Shown here piece by piece: positions 8,590 to 17,858 of a stretch of 64,000 nucleotides of DNA. The stretch lies in contig NZ_JPYO01000041.1 in NCBI RefSeq assembly GCF_000757485.1, forward strand, positions 248,001 to 312,000. Reading direction: 5' to 3'. The position numbers and the translations under genes were made by a program. The stretch's first letter is position 1; every line of letters starts with the position of its first letter. The notes beneath the pieces are model-generated. The model saw only the letters and a program-made list of their open reading frames with translations. It was not told the DNA's origin and made no database searches. This stretch comes from Achromobacter sp. RTa (lineage in GTDB: Bacteria > Pseudomonadota > Gammaproteobacteria > Burkholderiales > Burkholderiaceae_B).

Positions 8590-8907
8590 ATGGCTTGGGT
8601 ATTATTGGTTCTGGCAGGCCTGCTTGAAATCGTCTGGGCATTGGCGCTCAAGCAGGCAGATGGATTGACGAGGTTCTGGCCGAGCCTGGTCGGTGTAAGC
8701 GTGGCCATGCTGAGCCTCGTGCTGCTCGGCCTGGCCCTCAAGCACCTCCCGGTGGGCACGGCCTATGCCATTTGGGTGGGTATCGGAGCCTTTGGCGTGG
8801 CGGTTTTCGGAACATTGCTGCTCGGCGAGCACATGTCATCGGCCAAGCTGCTGTTCCTGGGGCTGATCGGGGTTGGCGTGGCGGGTCTGCGGATGATTGA
8901 ATCGTGA
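8590..8907 (+). CDS. sugE: SMR family efflux protein, Gdx/SugE subtype
   Basis: 105 residues with four transmembrane helices, the standard size of small multidrug resistance proteins, which act as dual-topology dimers. The essential Glu13 is present, as are Trp16, Ser42, Tyr59 and Trp62, which mark guanidinium exporters of the Gdx/SugE subtype rather than EmrE-type drug exporters. The HLPVGTAYAIWVGIG stretch is also Gdx-like. By family knowledge the substrate would be guanidinium or small substituted cations. No guanidine riboswitch precedes it; control seems to be by the downstream TetR, whose GTG start overlaps this gene's stop. Confidence 0.85.
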   Translation: MAWVLLVLAGLLEIVWALALKQADGLTRFWPSLVGVSVAMLSLVLLGLALKHLPVGTAYAIWVGIGAFGVAVFGTLLLGEHMSSAKLLFLGLIGVGVAGLRMIES

Positions 8908-9533
8908 GTGCTGGCGGTAAAACCAAATCGGCTCGCGCCCCGAAAATCGGGCGGCCGAAGGAATTCGACAGGGACATGGCGTTGCTTGCGGCCATGCGAA
9001 CCTTCTGGGCGCAAGGCTACGAAGGCACGTCGGTCCAGGATCTGGTCGAGGCCACGGGCGTCAACAAGCCCAGCCTTTATTCGACCTTCGGCTGCAAGGA
9101 AGAGATTTTCCGTGAGGCCGTCGCCCTCTACGACCGGGTCGAGGGGCGAGCCACGTCACTGAGCCTCAGCCAAGCCAGTACCTCGCGCGAGGCCGTCGAA
9201 ACCATGCTGCGGTCGAACGCGCGGGCCTATACCGTCGACGAGGGGCCGCGCGGCTGCATGATCGTGCTGTCATCGCTGCTTGGCGCTCCCGAAAACGAGC
9301 GGGTGCGCGCATTTCTTGCGGCCAATCGGCTGGACGGGGAAACGATGCTGAGGGACCGCCTTGCGCAAGGCGTCGCGGAGGGAGACCTTCCGTCTTCCGC
9401 GGACGTCGATCAGCTTGCCGCCTTTTACACCACCGTTCTCGAAGGGCTTTCCGTCCAGGCGCGTGACGGCGCTTCCGCTGAGAAGCTCAATATGGTCATC
9501 GACGCCGCGATGCTGGCCTGGCCGGGCGAGTGA
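8904..9533 (+). CDS. TetR/AcrR family transcriptional regulator
   Basis: 209 residues starting at GTG 8904, overlapping the SMR stop by four bases. A basic tail with GRPKEFD precedes the DNA-binding helix-turn-helix (about 20-65), which contains GTSVQDLVEATGVNKPSLYSTFG. The C-terminal half is the variable ligand and dimer domain; it resembles regulators of SDR/quaternary-amine efflux units. It probably represses its own operon through the dyad at 7765-7786. Confidence 0.86.
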   Translation: MSAGGKTKSARAPKIGRPKEFDRDMALLAAMRTFWAQGYEGTSVQDLVEATGVNKPSLYSTFGCKEEIFREAVALYDRVEGRATSLSLSQASTSREAVETMLRSNARAYTVDEGPRGCMIVLSSLLGAPENERVRAFLAANRLDGETMLRDRLAQGVAEGDLPSSADVDQLAAFYTTVLEGLSVQARDGASAEKLNMVIDAAMLAWPGE

Positions 9534-9594
9534 CTCGCGGCGAGCGTGGTTCCCGCCCGACTTTGCGCAACCGGGGCAATGATCATCTACAATT

Positions 9595-9613
9595 GGAAAT
9601 CATTCCCATTAGC
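9595..9613. promoter_or_regulatory. Fur box upstream of fecI-like sigma gene
   Basis: Read on the minus strand, this 19-mer (GCTAATGGGAATGATTTCC) matches the classical 19-bp Fur consensus at 13 positions, and it lies 20 bases before the ECF sigma start. Iron repression of the sigma gene fits the FecI-FecR-receptor unit that follows. Confidence 0.6.
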
Positions 9614-9632
9614 GTTTAAATAAAAGGCCCAC

Positions 9633-10145
9633 GTGCACCCTGTCGACTATGCGTCCTCGGACGAATTTGTCAGCCTGTACCGCGAGCATCACCGCTGGCT
9701 CGTGCAGATGCTGCGCCGCCGGCTCAACGGCAACGCCGAGAACGCCGCCGATTTGGCGCACGACACCTTCGAGCGCGTCATGCGCAGCGAGTCGCGCGTG
9801 GCCTTCGCCGAGCCGCGAGGCTTCCTTACCACCGTCGCCAAGCGCCTGTTGATCGATCAGTCGCGCCGCCGCGCCATCGAACAGGCCTATCTGGAAACGC
9901 TGGCCGCGCGTGGCGAAGACGTCGAATCTAGCCCCGAGACGCACGTGCTGGTGGTGGAAGCCCTGGATGCCGTGTGCCGCATGATGGAACAACTGCCGCC
10001 GCGGGTGCGGCGGGTCTTCGTGCTGGCGCAGGTCGAGGGGCTGCCCTACCTGGAGATCGGGCAGGCGCTCGGCATCTCGGTGCAGGCCGTGCAGCGCGAC
10101 ATGGTGAAGGCCTGGCAGCATTGCTACGCGGTGCTGTACGCATGA
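9633..10145 (+). CDS. ECF RNA polymerase sigma factor, FecI-like
   Basis: 170 residues starting at GTG 9633. Sigma region 2 (LYREHHRWLVQMLRRRL... DLAHDTFERVM) and region 4 (LPPRVRRVFVLAQVEGLPYLEIGQALGIS) are both present, and the size is that of iron-starvation sigma factors. It is followed by an anti-sigma FecR with an ATGA overlap and by a TonB-dependent receptor with a signalling domain, the standard cell-surface-signalling order. A Fur box lies just upstream. Confidence 0.9.
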   Translation: MHPVDYASSDEFVSLYREHHRWLVQMLRRRLNGNAENAADLAHDTFERVMRSESRVAFAEPRGFLTTVAKRLLIDQSRRRAIEQAYLETLAARGEDVESSPETHVLVVEALDAVCRMMEQLPPRVRRVFVLAQVEGLPYLEIGQALGISVQAVQRDMVKAWQHCYAVLYA

Positions 10146-11125
10146 GCGCCGCGCAGGCCGAACGGCTGCATCCCGACATCATCGAGCAGGCGGCGCAGTG
10201 GATGATGCGCACCGCCGACGCGCCCGACGCGGCCACCGAGGCCGCCTGTGTCCAATGGAGGCAGGCCGATACCCGCCATGAACTCGCGTGGCAACGCCTG
10301 CAAGGCATCAGCCGGGACCTGGACGCCGCCACGGGCGCCAAGGCTTCCAGGACGGCGGCAGGGGAAACCATCCTGCGCTATTGCGACCAGCGTTCGCGTC
10401 GCAGCGCGCTGAAATGGGTGGTGGGCGGCATCGGCCTGGGCACGCTGGGATGGGCGGGTTGGCGGCAGGGCCTATGGGACGGGCCCGGTGTCTATCGCAC
10501 CGCAATCGGCGAGCAGCAAGTCATGACGCTGCCGGACGGCACGGTCCTGACCATGAACACGGATTCGGCCGTGGCGCTGCGCTACGACTCACTGATGCGC
10601 CGCATCGACCTGCGCAGCGGCGAGATCCTGGTCGCCACGGCGGCCGATGCCGCCGGACGCCCCTTTAGCGTGAAGACGCCGAACGGCCTTCTGACGCCGT
10701 TGGGCACCCGCTTTGCCGTGCGGCAGATGGACGACAGCGGCGGCGCTACGCGGATCTCCGTATATGAAGGGGCCGTGAGGGTGGAGCCCGCCGCGCGGGC
10801 GCAGTCGGCATGGGTCGTCCATGCGGGCGAGCAGGCGGAATTCGATCGTCTCGCGTTGTCGCCCGCCACGCCGGCAGAGGGCGCCGGGCCCGCCTGGAGC
10901 GCCGGCATGCTGGTGGCGAACCGCATGCGGCTGGATCGATTCCTGGCCGAACTGGGACGCTACCGCGCCGGGATCCTGCGGTGCGACGCCGACGTGGCGG
11001 ACCGCGAAGTCACCGGCGCGTTTCGCATCGACGACACCGGCAAGGCGCTCGAGGTGCTGGCCAGCGCGCTGGGGCTGACGCTGAGGTATCGCACGCGCTA
11101 CTGGGTCAGCGTCGGCCGTGCCTGA
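10142..11125 (+). CDS. FecR-family transmembrane anti-sigma sensor
   Basis: 327 residues from the ATG at 10142, which overlaps the sigma stop as ATGA. The N-terminal ~45 residues form the cytoplasmic DUF4880/anti-sigma helix region (AAQWMMRTADAP...ELAWQRL). One transmembrane segment near residues 90-105 (WVVGGIGLGTLGWAGW) follows, then a periplasmic FecR domain (TLPDGTVLTMNTDSAVAL...LRSGEILV). It relays receptor occupancy to the sigma factor. Confidence 0.9.
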   Translation: MSAAQAERLHPDIIEQAAQWMMRTADAPDAATEAACVQWRQADTRHELAWQRLQGISRDLDAATGAKASRTAAGETILRYCDQRSRRSALKWVVGGIGLGTLGWAGWRQGLWDGPGVYRTAIGEQQVMTLPDGTVLTMNTDSAVALRYDSLMRRIDLRSGEILVATAADAAGRPFSVKTPNGLLTPLGTRFAVRQMDDSGGATRISVYEGAVRVEPAARAQSAWVVHAGEQAEFDRLALSPATPAEGAGPAWSAGMLVANRMRLDRFLAELGRYRAGILRCDADVADREVTGAFRIDDTGKALEVLASALGLTLRYRTRYWVSVGRA

Positions 11126-11274
11126 ACAGGCCTGGTCGGATGCATTGTCCGGCGGCCGCGCGGAATATTTGTAACGGCATCGAAGATTATCGGATCTGGT
11201 TCGTTAGACACAGAGACAGGCCTCGAGGCGCCCGAGGTCCGGTCATTTCATTCGACGAACCAGGAAATCCAGTC

Positions 11275-13755
11275 ATGGCACCACGTCATCCCTTTTTCCA
11301 TGCTGCCGAGCCTTCGCCCTCGCGGGGACGCCCGGCGCGCTTGCGCCTCGCCGCCCATCTTGCGCTGGCGGCAGTTCCTCTCGCCACGCCCGCCGTTGCA
11401 TGGGCGCAGTCCGCCACCACGGAAAGCGTGGTTTTCGCCATTGCGCCCGCGCCGCTGGATGTGGCGCTTGGCCAATTCGGCGTCGCCGCCCAAGTCACAG
11501 TGGCGGCTTCGCCGGCGTTGACGCGCGGAGTGCAGACGCAGGGCCTGTCGGGCCGCTACACGGTTGAACGGGGGCTTGCGCGGCTGCTGGACGGCACGGG
11601 GCTGCAGGCCGTGGCCAACGCCAATGGCGAGGGTTACCACTTGCGTCCGCTTCCGCAAGCCACGCCGGGCGTGTCGACGCTGGCGCCGGTAACGGTCACG
11701 GGCGCCTTCGACGACGCCGTCACGGAGGGCTCCGGCAGCTATACCAGCGGGGTCGTGACCATCGGCAAGGGCGTGCAGACCTTGAAGGAGATCCCGCAGT
11801 CCGTCACGGTCGTGACTCGCCAGCGCATGGACGACCAGAACGCGAATACGCTGGACGACGTGCTGGCCAATAGCACCGGCATGACGCTCTACAAGAGCCC
11901 CATGGGCGGCAACTACGTGTTTTCGAGGGGCTTCCGGGTCGACAGCTACCAGTTCGACGGAGTGAACCGCGAGTTCTACTACCCCCAGGCGAATAGTTTC
12001 ACCAGCACCACCGTGATCCTGGACCGCGTGGAAATCATCCGCGGCGCCACCGGCCTGCTGCAAGGGGCCGGCTCGCCCAGCGCGGCGGTCAACCTGGTGC
12101 GCAAGCGGCCGCTGGCCGAAAACCAGCTTCAAGTCATGGCCAGCGGCGGCTCATGGGACAACTACCGGGCGGACATCGACTCCACCGGCCCCTTGAATGG
12201 ATCGGGCTCGCTGCGCGGCCGGGCGGTGGTCAGCTACAACGACAGCAACGATTTCTACGACGTGGCTAGCAGCCGCAATGGCGTGTTGTACGGCGTCCTG
12301 AGCTACGATCTGGGGCCCGCCACGACCTTGACGGGCGGCATCAGCTACGAGGAGCTGCGGTCGACGCCGTTCTTCCACGGCCTGCCTCATTACGCCAACG
12401 GCGACGACATCGGACTGAAGCGGTCGACCTCGCTGGCCCAGGACTGGAACCGCTGGAACGGCAAGCAGACATCCGCGTTCGCCGAGCTGGCGCATCGCTT
12501 CGACCAGGATTGGTCGCTGCGCCTCACCGCCACCTCCACCCAGGAATCGAACGATTCGAAGTACGCTTTCACCGAAGGCGCGGTCGATCCGGCAACCGGT
12601 CTCGGGCCGACCATGTACGCCGGCATCTTTGATTTCTCGACGCACAACAAGGCGCTCAATCTGGACGTGGACGGCGCGTTCCAGGCGCTGGGCCGCAAGC
12701 ACACGCTCAGCGTGGGCGCGAGCTTCAACGACCTGACCAGCAAGAACGATTTTGCGACGGCGCGCCTGAACCGGGCGGTGAACGTCTGGAATCCGGACCA
12801 TCACACGCCGGAGCCGTCCGACGACTGGTTGCGCGAGAATGCCTACCGGGGCACGGCGACCATCATCAAGATGAAGCAGACCGGCGTCTACGGCGTCGGC
12901 CGCTTCAGCCTGGCGGACCCGCTGACGCTGGTGGCGGGCGCGCGAGTCAGCTGGTACGAAAATACCGGCAGCTACCGCGACGGCGGCGGCAAATACACGG
13001 ACCCCTACAAAGAGAATGGCGTCGTCACGCCCTATGGCGGCCTGATCTACGCGTTCAATCCCCAGTGGTCCGGCTACGTCAGCTTCGCGCAGATTTTCGA
13101 GCCGCAGAACTCGCTGGACGCGTCCGGCAAGGTGCTGGATCCCATCCTGGGCACGAACTATGAAGCGGGCATCAAGGGCGAACTGCTCGACGGCCGGGTG
13201 AACACGTCCCTGGCCTTCTTCCGCATCGACCAGAAGAATCGGGCGCAGCAGGACCTGACCGGCACATGCTCGGTGGGCGACATCTGCTATTTTTCCAGCG
13301 GCAAGGTGCGCAGCCAGGGGATCGACGCCGAGATCAGCGGCGAGGTGGCGCGCGGCTGGCAACTGTTCGCGGGCTATACCTTCAACACGCTGAAGTTCCT
13401 GGACGACACGGATGTCTCGACCACCAACTTCGGCCGCACGGTTACGCCCAAGCATATTCTGCGCCTCTGGTCGGAATACCGCCTGCCGGGCGAGTGGTCC
13501 GCCTGGACGCTGGGCGGAGGCGTGAACTACCAGAGCGGCAGCTATACCGAAACGCGTTCAGTGCGGGTGTCGCAAGCGTCGTACGCCGTATGGAATGCGC
13601 GGGTCGGCTACCAGATCAACAAGAACTGGTCAGCGGCCTTGAACGTGAACAACCTGTTCGACAAGACGTACTACCAGACCATCGGCGCGCCGGGCTGGGG
13701 CAGCTTCTATGGCGACCCGCGCAATGCGACCCTGACGGTGCGGGGAGTCTTCTGA
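11275..13755 (+). CDS. TonB-dependent siderophore receptor with signalling domain
   Basis: 826 residues from the ATG at 11275. A signal peptide ends near VAWA (residue 44). A secretin/TonB N-terminal signalling domain follows (about 52-105, FAIAPAPLDVALGQFG onward), then a plug domain (about 135-260, KEIPQSVTVVTRQRMDDQN) and a 22-strand barrel ending in the aromatic residue of VRGVF. This is the FpvA/FhuE class of outer-membrane ferric-siderophore receptors, which also signal to FecR. The 149-bp gap before it probably holds the sigma-dependent promoter, but no convincing ECF consensus was found by eye. Which siderophore it binds is not readable. Confidence 0.92.
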   Translation: MAPRHPFFHAAEPSPSRGRPARLRLAAHLALAAVPLATPAVAWAQSATTESVVFAIAPAPLDVALGQFGVAAQVTVAASPALTRGVQTQGLSGRYTVERGLARLLDGTGLQAVANANGEGYHLRPLPQATPGVSTLAPVTVTGAFDDAVTEGSGSYTSGVVTIGKGVQTLKEIPQSVTVVTRQRMDDQNANTLDDVLANSTGMTLYKSPMGGNYVFSRGFRVDSYQFDGVNREFYYPQANSFTSTTVILDRVEIIRGATGLLQGAGSPSAAVNLVRKRPLAENQLQVMASGGSWDNYRADIDSTGPLNGSGSLRGRAVVSYNDSNDFYDVASSRNGVLYGVLSYDLGPATTLTGGISYEELRSTPFFHGLPHYANGDDIGLKRSTSLAQDWNRWNGKQTSAFAELAHRFDQDWSLRLTATSTQESNDSKYAFTEGAVDPATGLGPTMYAGIFDFSTHNKALNLDVDGAFQALGRKHTLSVGASFNDLTSKNDFATARLNRAVNVWNPDHHTPEPSDDWLRENAYRGTATIIKMKQTGVYGVGRFSLADPLTLVAGARVSWYENTGSYRDGGGKYTDPYKENGVVTPYGGLIYAFNPQWSGYVSFAQIFEPQNSLDASGKVLDPILGTNYEAGIKGELLDGRVNTSLAFFRIDQKNRAQQDLTGTCSVGDICYFSSGKVRSQGIDAEISGEVARGWQLFAGYTFNTLKFLDDTDVSTTNFGRTVTPKHILRLWSEYRLPGEWSAWTLGGGVNYQSGSYTETRSVRVSQASYAVWNARVGYQINKNWSAALNVNNLFDKTYYQTIGAPGWGSFYGDPRNATLTVRGVF

Positions 13756-13893
13756 CTTTACAGCCCCATTTCCAACGTCAAAGTTGTAGTCTGACACTAT
13801 TTGGGAACGCCTCGTATTGCGAGTAAGGTGTGAAATGAAGGCCTCGATTATCCGGCACCCTCGGCCTGTGCCGCCAGCAGGAACCAGAGCATC

Positions 13894-14133
13894 ATGAAAC
13901 CGTTTCGCCCAGCCCTGCGGCCCATCCTTCTCGCAATCGCGTGCGCGTCGATCGCCGCATGCGCGGGCAGTCCGCCCCAGCAAACCGATCTGGACTACCG
14001 GAGCCGGCCGTCTCCCAAGACGCCGGCCCCGGGTTCCTCGGGCCAACGCCTGACCATACAGTCCGGCGAGGGAGAGCGGTTGAATCTTCCGTGGTTCATC
14101 CAGGATACGCAGGACTGGATCAACAGCAATTGA
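13894..14133 (+). CDS. small putative lipoprotein
   Basis: 79 residues. Basic MKPFRPALR is followed by a hydrophobic stretch and a good lipobox, SIAAC, giving a mature lipoprotein of about 56 residues beginning CAGSPP. The remainder is proline-rich and then polar, without a recognised domain. Its GCAGGAA upstream is a weak ribosome site. It stands between the receptor (138 bp away) and the convergent LysR gene and may or may not be co-expressed with the iron unit. Function unknown. Confidence 0.6.
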   Translation: MKPFRPALRPILLAIACASIAACAGSPPQQTDLDYRSRPSPKTPAPGSSGQRLTIQSGEGERLNLPWFIQDTQDWINSN

Positions 14134-14203
14134 TCGCCGCCCATCCTCGTCCGCAGTCCGGCGGACAGCGCATCTGGCCAGGCCAAATCCCGCAACCGCC
14201 CAT

Positions 14204-15127
14204 CTAAGGCTTCGCCCTGAACGACGCGAAGCCATCCCAGCACGCCCGCGTGAAATCGTACAGGGCGTCCTGCGCCGTCAAGGGCGTGCGGCCCGCCAGC
14301 CGGGCCAGCGCATAGTGGCCCTGGCGCTGCGGATCGGGCGGGATGGGCACTTCAGCCAGCTGCCCGGCGTCCTGGTGCCGGCGGGTGACGCAGATCACGC
14401 CCAGCAGCAGGGTGTCCGAGCACAGCGCCAGCTCGACCAGCGCCTCCAGGTTTTCGCAGCGGTGGGTGATCATCTGCTCGGGCGCCCCGCCGGGCCCCAA
14501 GGTTTCCGCCAGCCGCAGCGATACTTCGGGGCTGAGCGTGCTGGAGGCCACGGGGTACTGGCGGATCTGTTCGATGCCGGAGCGCCTGTGGGCCAGGATG
14601 GGATGGCTCTTGCGGCAGACCAGGCCGGCCCGCAGCGGGGGCAGGGGGCGGGTCTCCAGATCGGCCGCCTCATAAAGCATGCGGGCGTCGCACACCATGG
14701 CGTCGATGCGCTCGGCGCGCAGCATCTCCAGCAGGGCCGCGGTGGCGCCCAGCTCGACGCCGACGCGCACCTGCGGGTGGCGCTCGGCCATGTGGATAAG
14801 GAAGGGCGACAACAGCAGCGACGCGGGCGTGGGGCTCAACCCGATAGCCAGCGTGCCCGACTCGCCGCTATGCAGGGTCTTGAGTTCGCGTTGCAGCTCC
14901 GCTTCCTCGAAGCGCATGCGGCGCGCGCGTTCGGCCACGCAGGCGCCGTAGGGCGTCAGGCGCACGCGGCGCGTGCCGCGGTCCAGCAGGGGCAGGCCCA
15001 ATTCGGCTTCCAGCGCCTGGATGCTGCGGCTGAGCGCCGGCTGCGACAAGTTGACCGCGTCCGCCGCGCGCGAATAGGTGCCGTGCTCCACCACGGCGAG
15101 CAGATGCTTGAGTTTCTGGAAGTCCAT
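14204..15127 (-). CDS. LysR family regulator divergent to penicillin acylase
   Basis: 307 residues. The N-terminal winged helix-turn-helix is clear (YSRAADAVNLSQPALSRSIQALEAELG), followed by the two-lobed effector domain. It is divergent from the penicillin G acylase gene, with a 154-bp shared control region containing an 11-bp-arm dyad that begins three bases from its own start codon. By family habit it would repress itself and control the acylase in response to a small acid; phenylacetate is a natural guess for an acylase of this type but is not shown. Confidence 0.9.
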   Translation of the reverse strand: MDFQKLKHLLAVVEHGTYSRAADAVNLSQPALSRSIQALEAELGLPLLDRGTRRVRLTPYGACVAERARRMRFEEAELQRELKTLHSGESGTLAIGLSPTPASLLLSPFLIHMAERHPQVRVGVELGATAALLEMLRAERIDAMVCDARMLYEAADLETRPLPPLRAGLVCRKSHPILAHRRSGIEQIRQYPVASSTLSPEVSLRLAETLGPGGAPEQMITHRCENLEALVELALCSDTLLLGVICVTRRHQDAGQLAEVPIPPDPQRQGHYALARLAGRTPLTAQDALYDFTRACWDGFASFRAKP

Positions 15128-15129
15128 GT

Positions 15130-15167
15130 TTCCAATGCATGAATACTATGAAATAAATGCATTGGAA
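15130..15167. promoter_or_regulatory. LysR-type operator, 11-bp perfect inverted repeat
   Basis: TTCCAATGCAT (15130-15140) and ATGCATTGGAA (15157-15167) are perfect inverse complements separated by 16 A+T-rich bases. The dyad lies between the divergent LysR and acylase genes, just upstream of the LysR start, so binding would cover the regulator's own promoter region. Confidence 0.7.
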
Positions 15168-15281
15168 TTATAGATGGGCTGTTCGTATGATGATCCGCAG
15201 ACGGCGCCCGCAAGAGGCGCCGCAACCCGCGCCCGGGACTCGCACCGTGGCGCGGCTCGTCAAACACGGAGACAGATTCGA

Positions 15282-17858
15282 ATGAAGCAGCACTTGTTGT
15301 CGGCCGCTATCCTGGCGGCCTGCGCGGCCATGGGCGCCCAGGCCCAGGAAGCCCAGCACATCCCCCGGAAGCATGCAGAAACCGCGGTTCGCCCCGCTGG
15401 CGCCGCAAGCGGGCAGGTCACGATCCGGCGCGACGGCTATGGCATGCCGCATGTCTACGCCAATACCGTCTATGGCATCTTCTACGGCTATGGCTACGCC
15501 GTCGCGCAGGACCGCCTGTTCCAGATGGAGATGGCGCGGCGCAGTACCCAGGGCCGCGTGGCGGAGGTGCTGGGCCAGTCCATGGTGGGCTTCGACAAGT
15601 CCATCCGCGGCAATTTTTCGCCGGAGCGCATCCAGCGCCAATTGGCCGCGCTGCCCGCCTCGGAACGCCAGATACTGGACGGCTACGCGGCCGGCATGAA
15701 CGCCTGGATCGCGCGCGTGCGGGCCGAACCCGGCAGCCTGATGCCCAAGGAATTCAACGACCTGGGGTTCAAGCCGGCCGACTGGACGGCCTATGACGTG
15801 GCGATGGTGTTCGTGGGCACCATGGCCAACCGCTTTTCCGACGCCAACAGCGAGATCGACAACCTGGCGCTGCTGACCGCGCTGAAGGACCGGCATGGCG
15901 GCGAGCGCGCCATGCAGATCTTCAATCAGCTGCGCTGGATGACCGACAGCCGCGCGCCCATCACGGTGCCGGAGGAAGAGGGCGTCTATCGCCCCGAGGG
16001 CGGCAAGCCGCCGCCCAGGCTGTCCTACGCCTTGCCGCGCTACGACGGCACGCCGCCCATGCTGGAGCGCGTGGCGCGCGATGCGCAGACCCGCGGCGTG
16101 CTGGATGAATCCCCGGCTGGCGCGCGGGAAGTGCTGCTGGCGCAATTCGCCGAATCCGGCCAGCCGGGCATCGCTGGCTTCCCCACCACCAGCAATATGT
16201 GGATCGTGGGGCGAGACCATGCCAAGGACGCGCGTTCCATCCTGTTGAACGGCCCTCAGTTCGGCTGGTGGAATCCGGCCTATACCTATGGCATCGGCCT
16301 GCACGGCGCGGGGTTCGACGTGGTGGGCAACACCCCCTTCGCCTATCCCAGCATCCTGTTCGGCCACAACGCCCACGTGACCTGGGGCTCCACCGCGGGC
16401 TTCGGCGACGACGTGGACATCTACGCCGAAAAGCTGGACCCTGCCGACCGCACGCGCTACTTCCACGACGGCGAGTGGAAGACGATGGACAAGCGCACGG
16501 AACTCATCCTGGTCAAGGATGGGGAGCCCGTGATGATGGACGTGTACCGCACGGTGCACGGCATCGTCACCAAGTTCGACGAAAAGCAGAACGTCGCCTA
16601 CGCCAAGGCGCGCGCCTGGGAGGGCTACGAGCTGCAGTCCCTGATGGCCTGGACGCACAAGGCGCAGTCGCGCAACTGGGATCAATGGAGGCAGCAGGCC
16701 GCGCGCCACGCCCTGACCATCAACTGGTATTACGCGGACGACCGCGGCAACATCGGCTACGCGCACACGGGCTTCTATCCCAAGCGCCGTCCGGGCCACG
16801 ACCCGCGCCTGCCGGTTCCCGGCACCGGCGAGATGGACTGGGACGGCATGCTGCCGTTCGCGACGAATCCTCAGGTCTACAACCCGCGCCAGGGCTTCAT
16901 CGCCAATTGGAACAACCAGCCCATGCGCGGTTATCCCTCCACCGATCTTTTCGCCATCGTGTGGGGGCAGGCCGACCGCTACGCCGAGATCGAGACCCGC
17001 CTGAAAGCCATGACCGCCGATGGCGGCAGGGTCAGCGCGCAGCAGATGTGGGACCTGATCCGTACCACCAGCTACGCCGACGTCAACCGCCGGCACTTCC
17101 TGCCCTTCCTGCAACAGGCGGTGCAAGGCCTGCCGGCCGACGACGCGCGCGCCCGGCTGGTCGCGGGGCTGGCGTCCTGGGACGGCATGGGAACGAGCGA
17201 AAAGCAGGCCGGCTACTACGACAACGCAGGGCCGGCAGTGATGGACGCGTGGCTGCGCGCCATGCTCAAGCGCACGCTGGCCGACGAGATGCCGGCCGAC
17301 TTCTTCAAGTGGTACAGCGCCACGGGCTACCCCACGCCCGCGGCTCCCGCTACGGGGTCCGTCAACCTGACGGTGGGCACGAAGGTGCTGTACAACGCGC
17401 TGGCCGGGCGTGATGCCGGCGTGCCGCAGCAGTACGACTTCTTCAACGGGCAACCCGCGCAAGCCATGACGCTCGCCGCGCTGGACGATGCGCTTGCCGC
17501 CTTGCGCAAGGCCTATGGCGATGACCCCGCCGGCTGGCGCGTCCCGGCGCCGCCCATGGTGTTCGCGCCCAAGAACTTCCTGGGCGTGCCGCAGGCGGAC
17601 GACAAGGCGGTGCTGAGCCATCCCGCCACGCAGAACCGCGGCACCGAGAACAACATGACGGTGTTCGACGCCCGGGGCGTGCGCGCGGTGGACGTGGTGG
17701 CGCCGGGGCAGAGCGGCTTCGTCGCCCCGGACGGCACGGCCTCGCCCCATACCCGCGACCAGTTCGATCTGTACACCAGCTTCGGCAGCAAGCGGGTCTG
17801 GTTCACGGATGCGGAAGTGCGGGCCAACGCTAAGTCGGTAGAGACGTTGCGCTACTGA
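15282..17858 (+). CDS. pac: penicillin G acylase precursor (Ntn hydrolase)
   Basis: 858 residues from the ATG at 15282, with a 21-residue signal peptide (cleavage after GAQA). Homology to penicillin G acylase is close. The alpha chain has RRDGYGMPHVYAN and YGYGYAVAQDRLFQMEMARR. Ser304, in TTSN, is the autocatalytically exposed nucleophile (beta Ser1). Counting from it, beta Gln23, Phe24, Phe71 (AGFGDDVD, also the calcium site) and oxyanion Asn241 (WNN, residue 544) fall at the known positions. Alpha Arg-Phe of the acyl pocket is Arg184-Phe185. The enzyme is periplasmic and cleaves phenylacetyl amides; the natural substrate is probably a phenylacetylated amine rather than penicillin. The 3' end overlaps the convergent ABC gene by 29 bases. 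Confidence 0.93.
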   Translation: MKQHLLSAAILAACAAMGAQAQEAQHIPRKHAETAVRPAGAASGQVTIRRDGYGMPHVYANTVYGIFYGYGYAVAQDRLFQMEMARRSTQGRVAEVLGQSMVGFDKSIRGNFSPERIQRQLAALPASERQILDGYAAGMNAWIARVRAEPGSLMPKEFNDLGFKPADWTAYDVAMVFVGTMANRFSDANSEIDNLALLTALKDRHGGERAMQIFNQLRWMTDSRAPITVPEEEGVYRPEGGKPPPRLSYALPRYDGTPPMLERVARDAQTRGVLDESPAGAREVLLAQFAESGQPGIAGFPTTSNMWIVGRDHAKDARSILLNGPQFGWWNPAYTYGIGLHGAGFDVVGNTPFAYPSILFGHNAHVTWGSTAGFGDDVDIYAEKLDPADRTRYFHDGEWKTMDKRTELILVKDGEPVMMDVYRTVHGIVTKFDEKQNVAYAKARAWEGYELQSLMAWTHKAQSRNWDQWRQQAARHALTINWYYADDRGNIGYAHTGFYPKRRPGHDPRLPVPGTGEMDWDGMLPFATNPQVYNPRQGFIANWNNQPMRGYPSTDLFAIVWGQADRYAEIETRLKAMTADGGRVSAQQMWDLIRTTSYADVNRRHFLPFLQQAVQGLPADDARARLVAGLASWDGMGTSEKQAGYYDNAGPAVMDAWLRAMLKRTLADEMPADFFKWYSATGYPTPAAPATGSVNLTVGTKVLYNALAGRDAGVPQQYDFFNGQPAQAMTLAALDDALAALRKAYGDDPAGWRVPAPPMVFAPKNFLGVPQADDKAVLSHPATQNRGTENNMTVFDARGVRAVDVVAPGQSGFVAPDGTASPHTRDQFDLYTSFGSKRVWFTDAEVRANAKSVETLRY

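Noticed and set aside
10810..11274. Possible 155-residue N-terminal extension of the TonB receptor
   Set aside because: It overlaps the FecR gene in another frame and would bury the signal peptide that starts cleanly at 11275.
11126..11274. ECF-sigma promoter before the TonB receptor
   Set aside because: A GGAATAT and a TCGTTA are present but about 33 bases apart, too far to serve as a -35/-10 pair.
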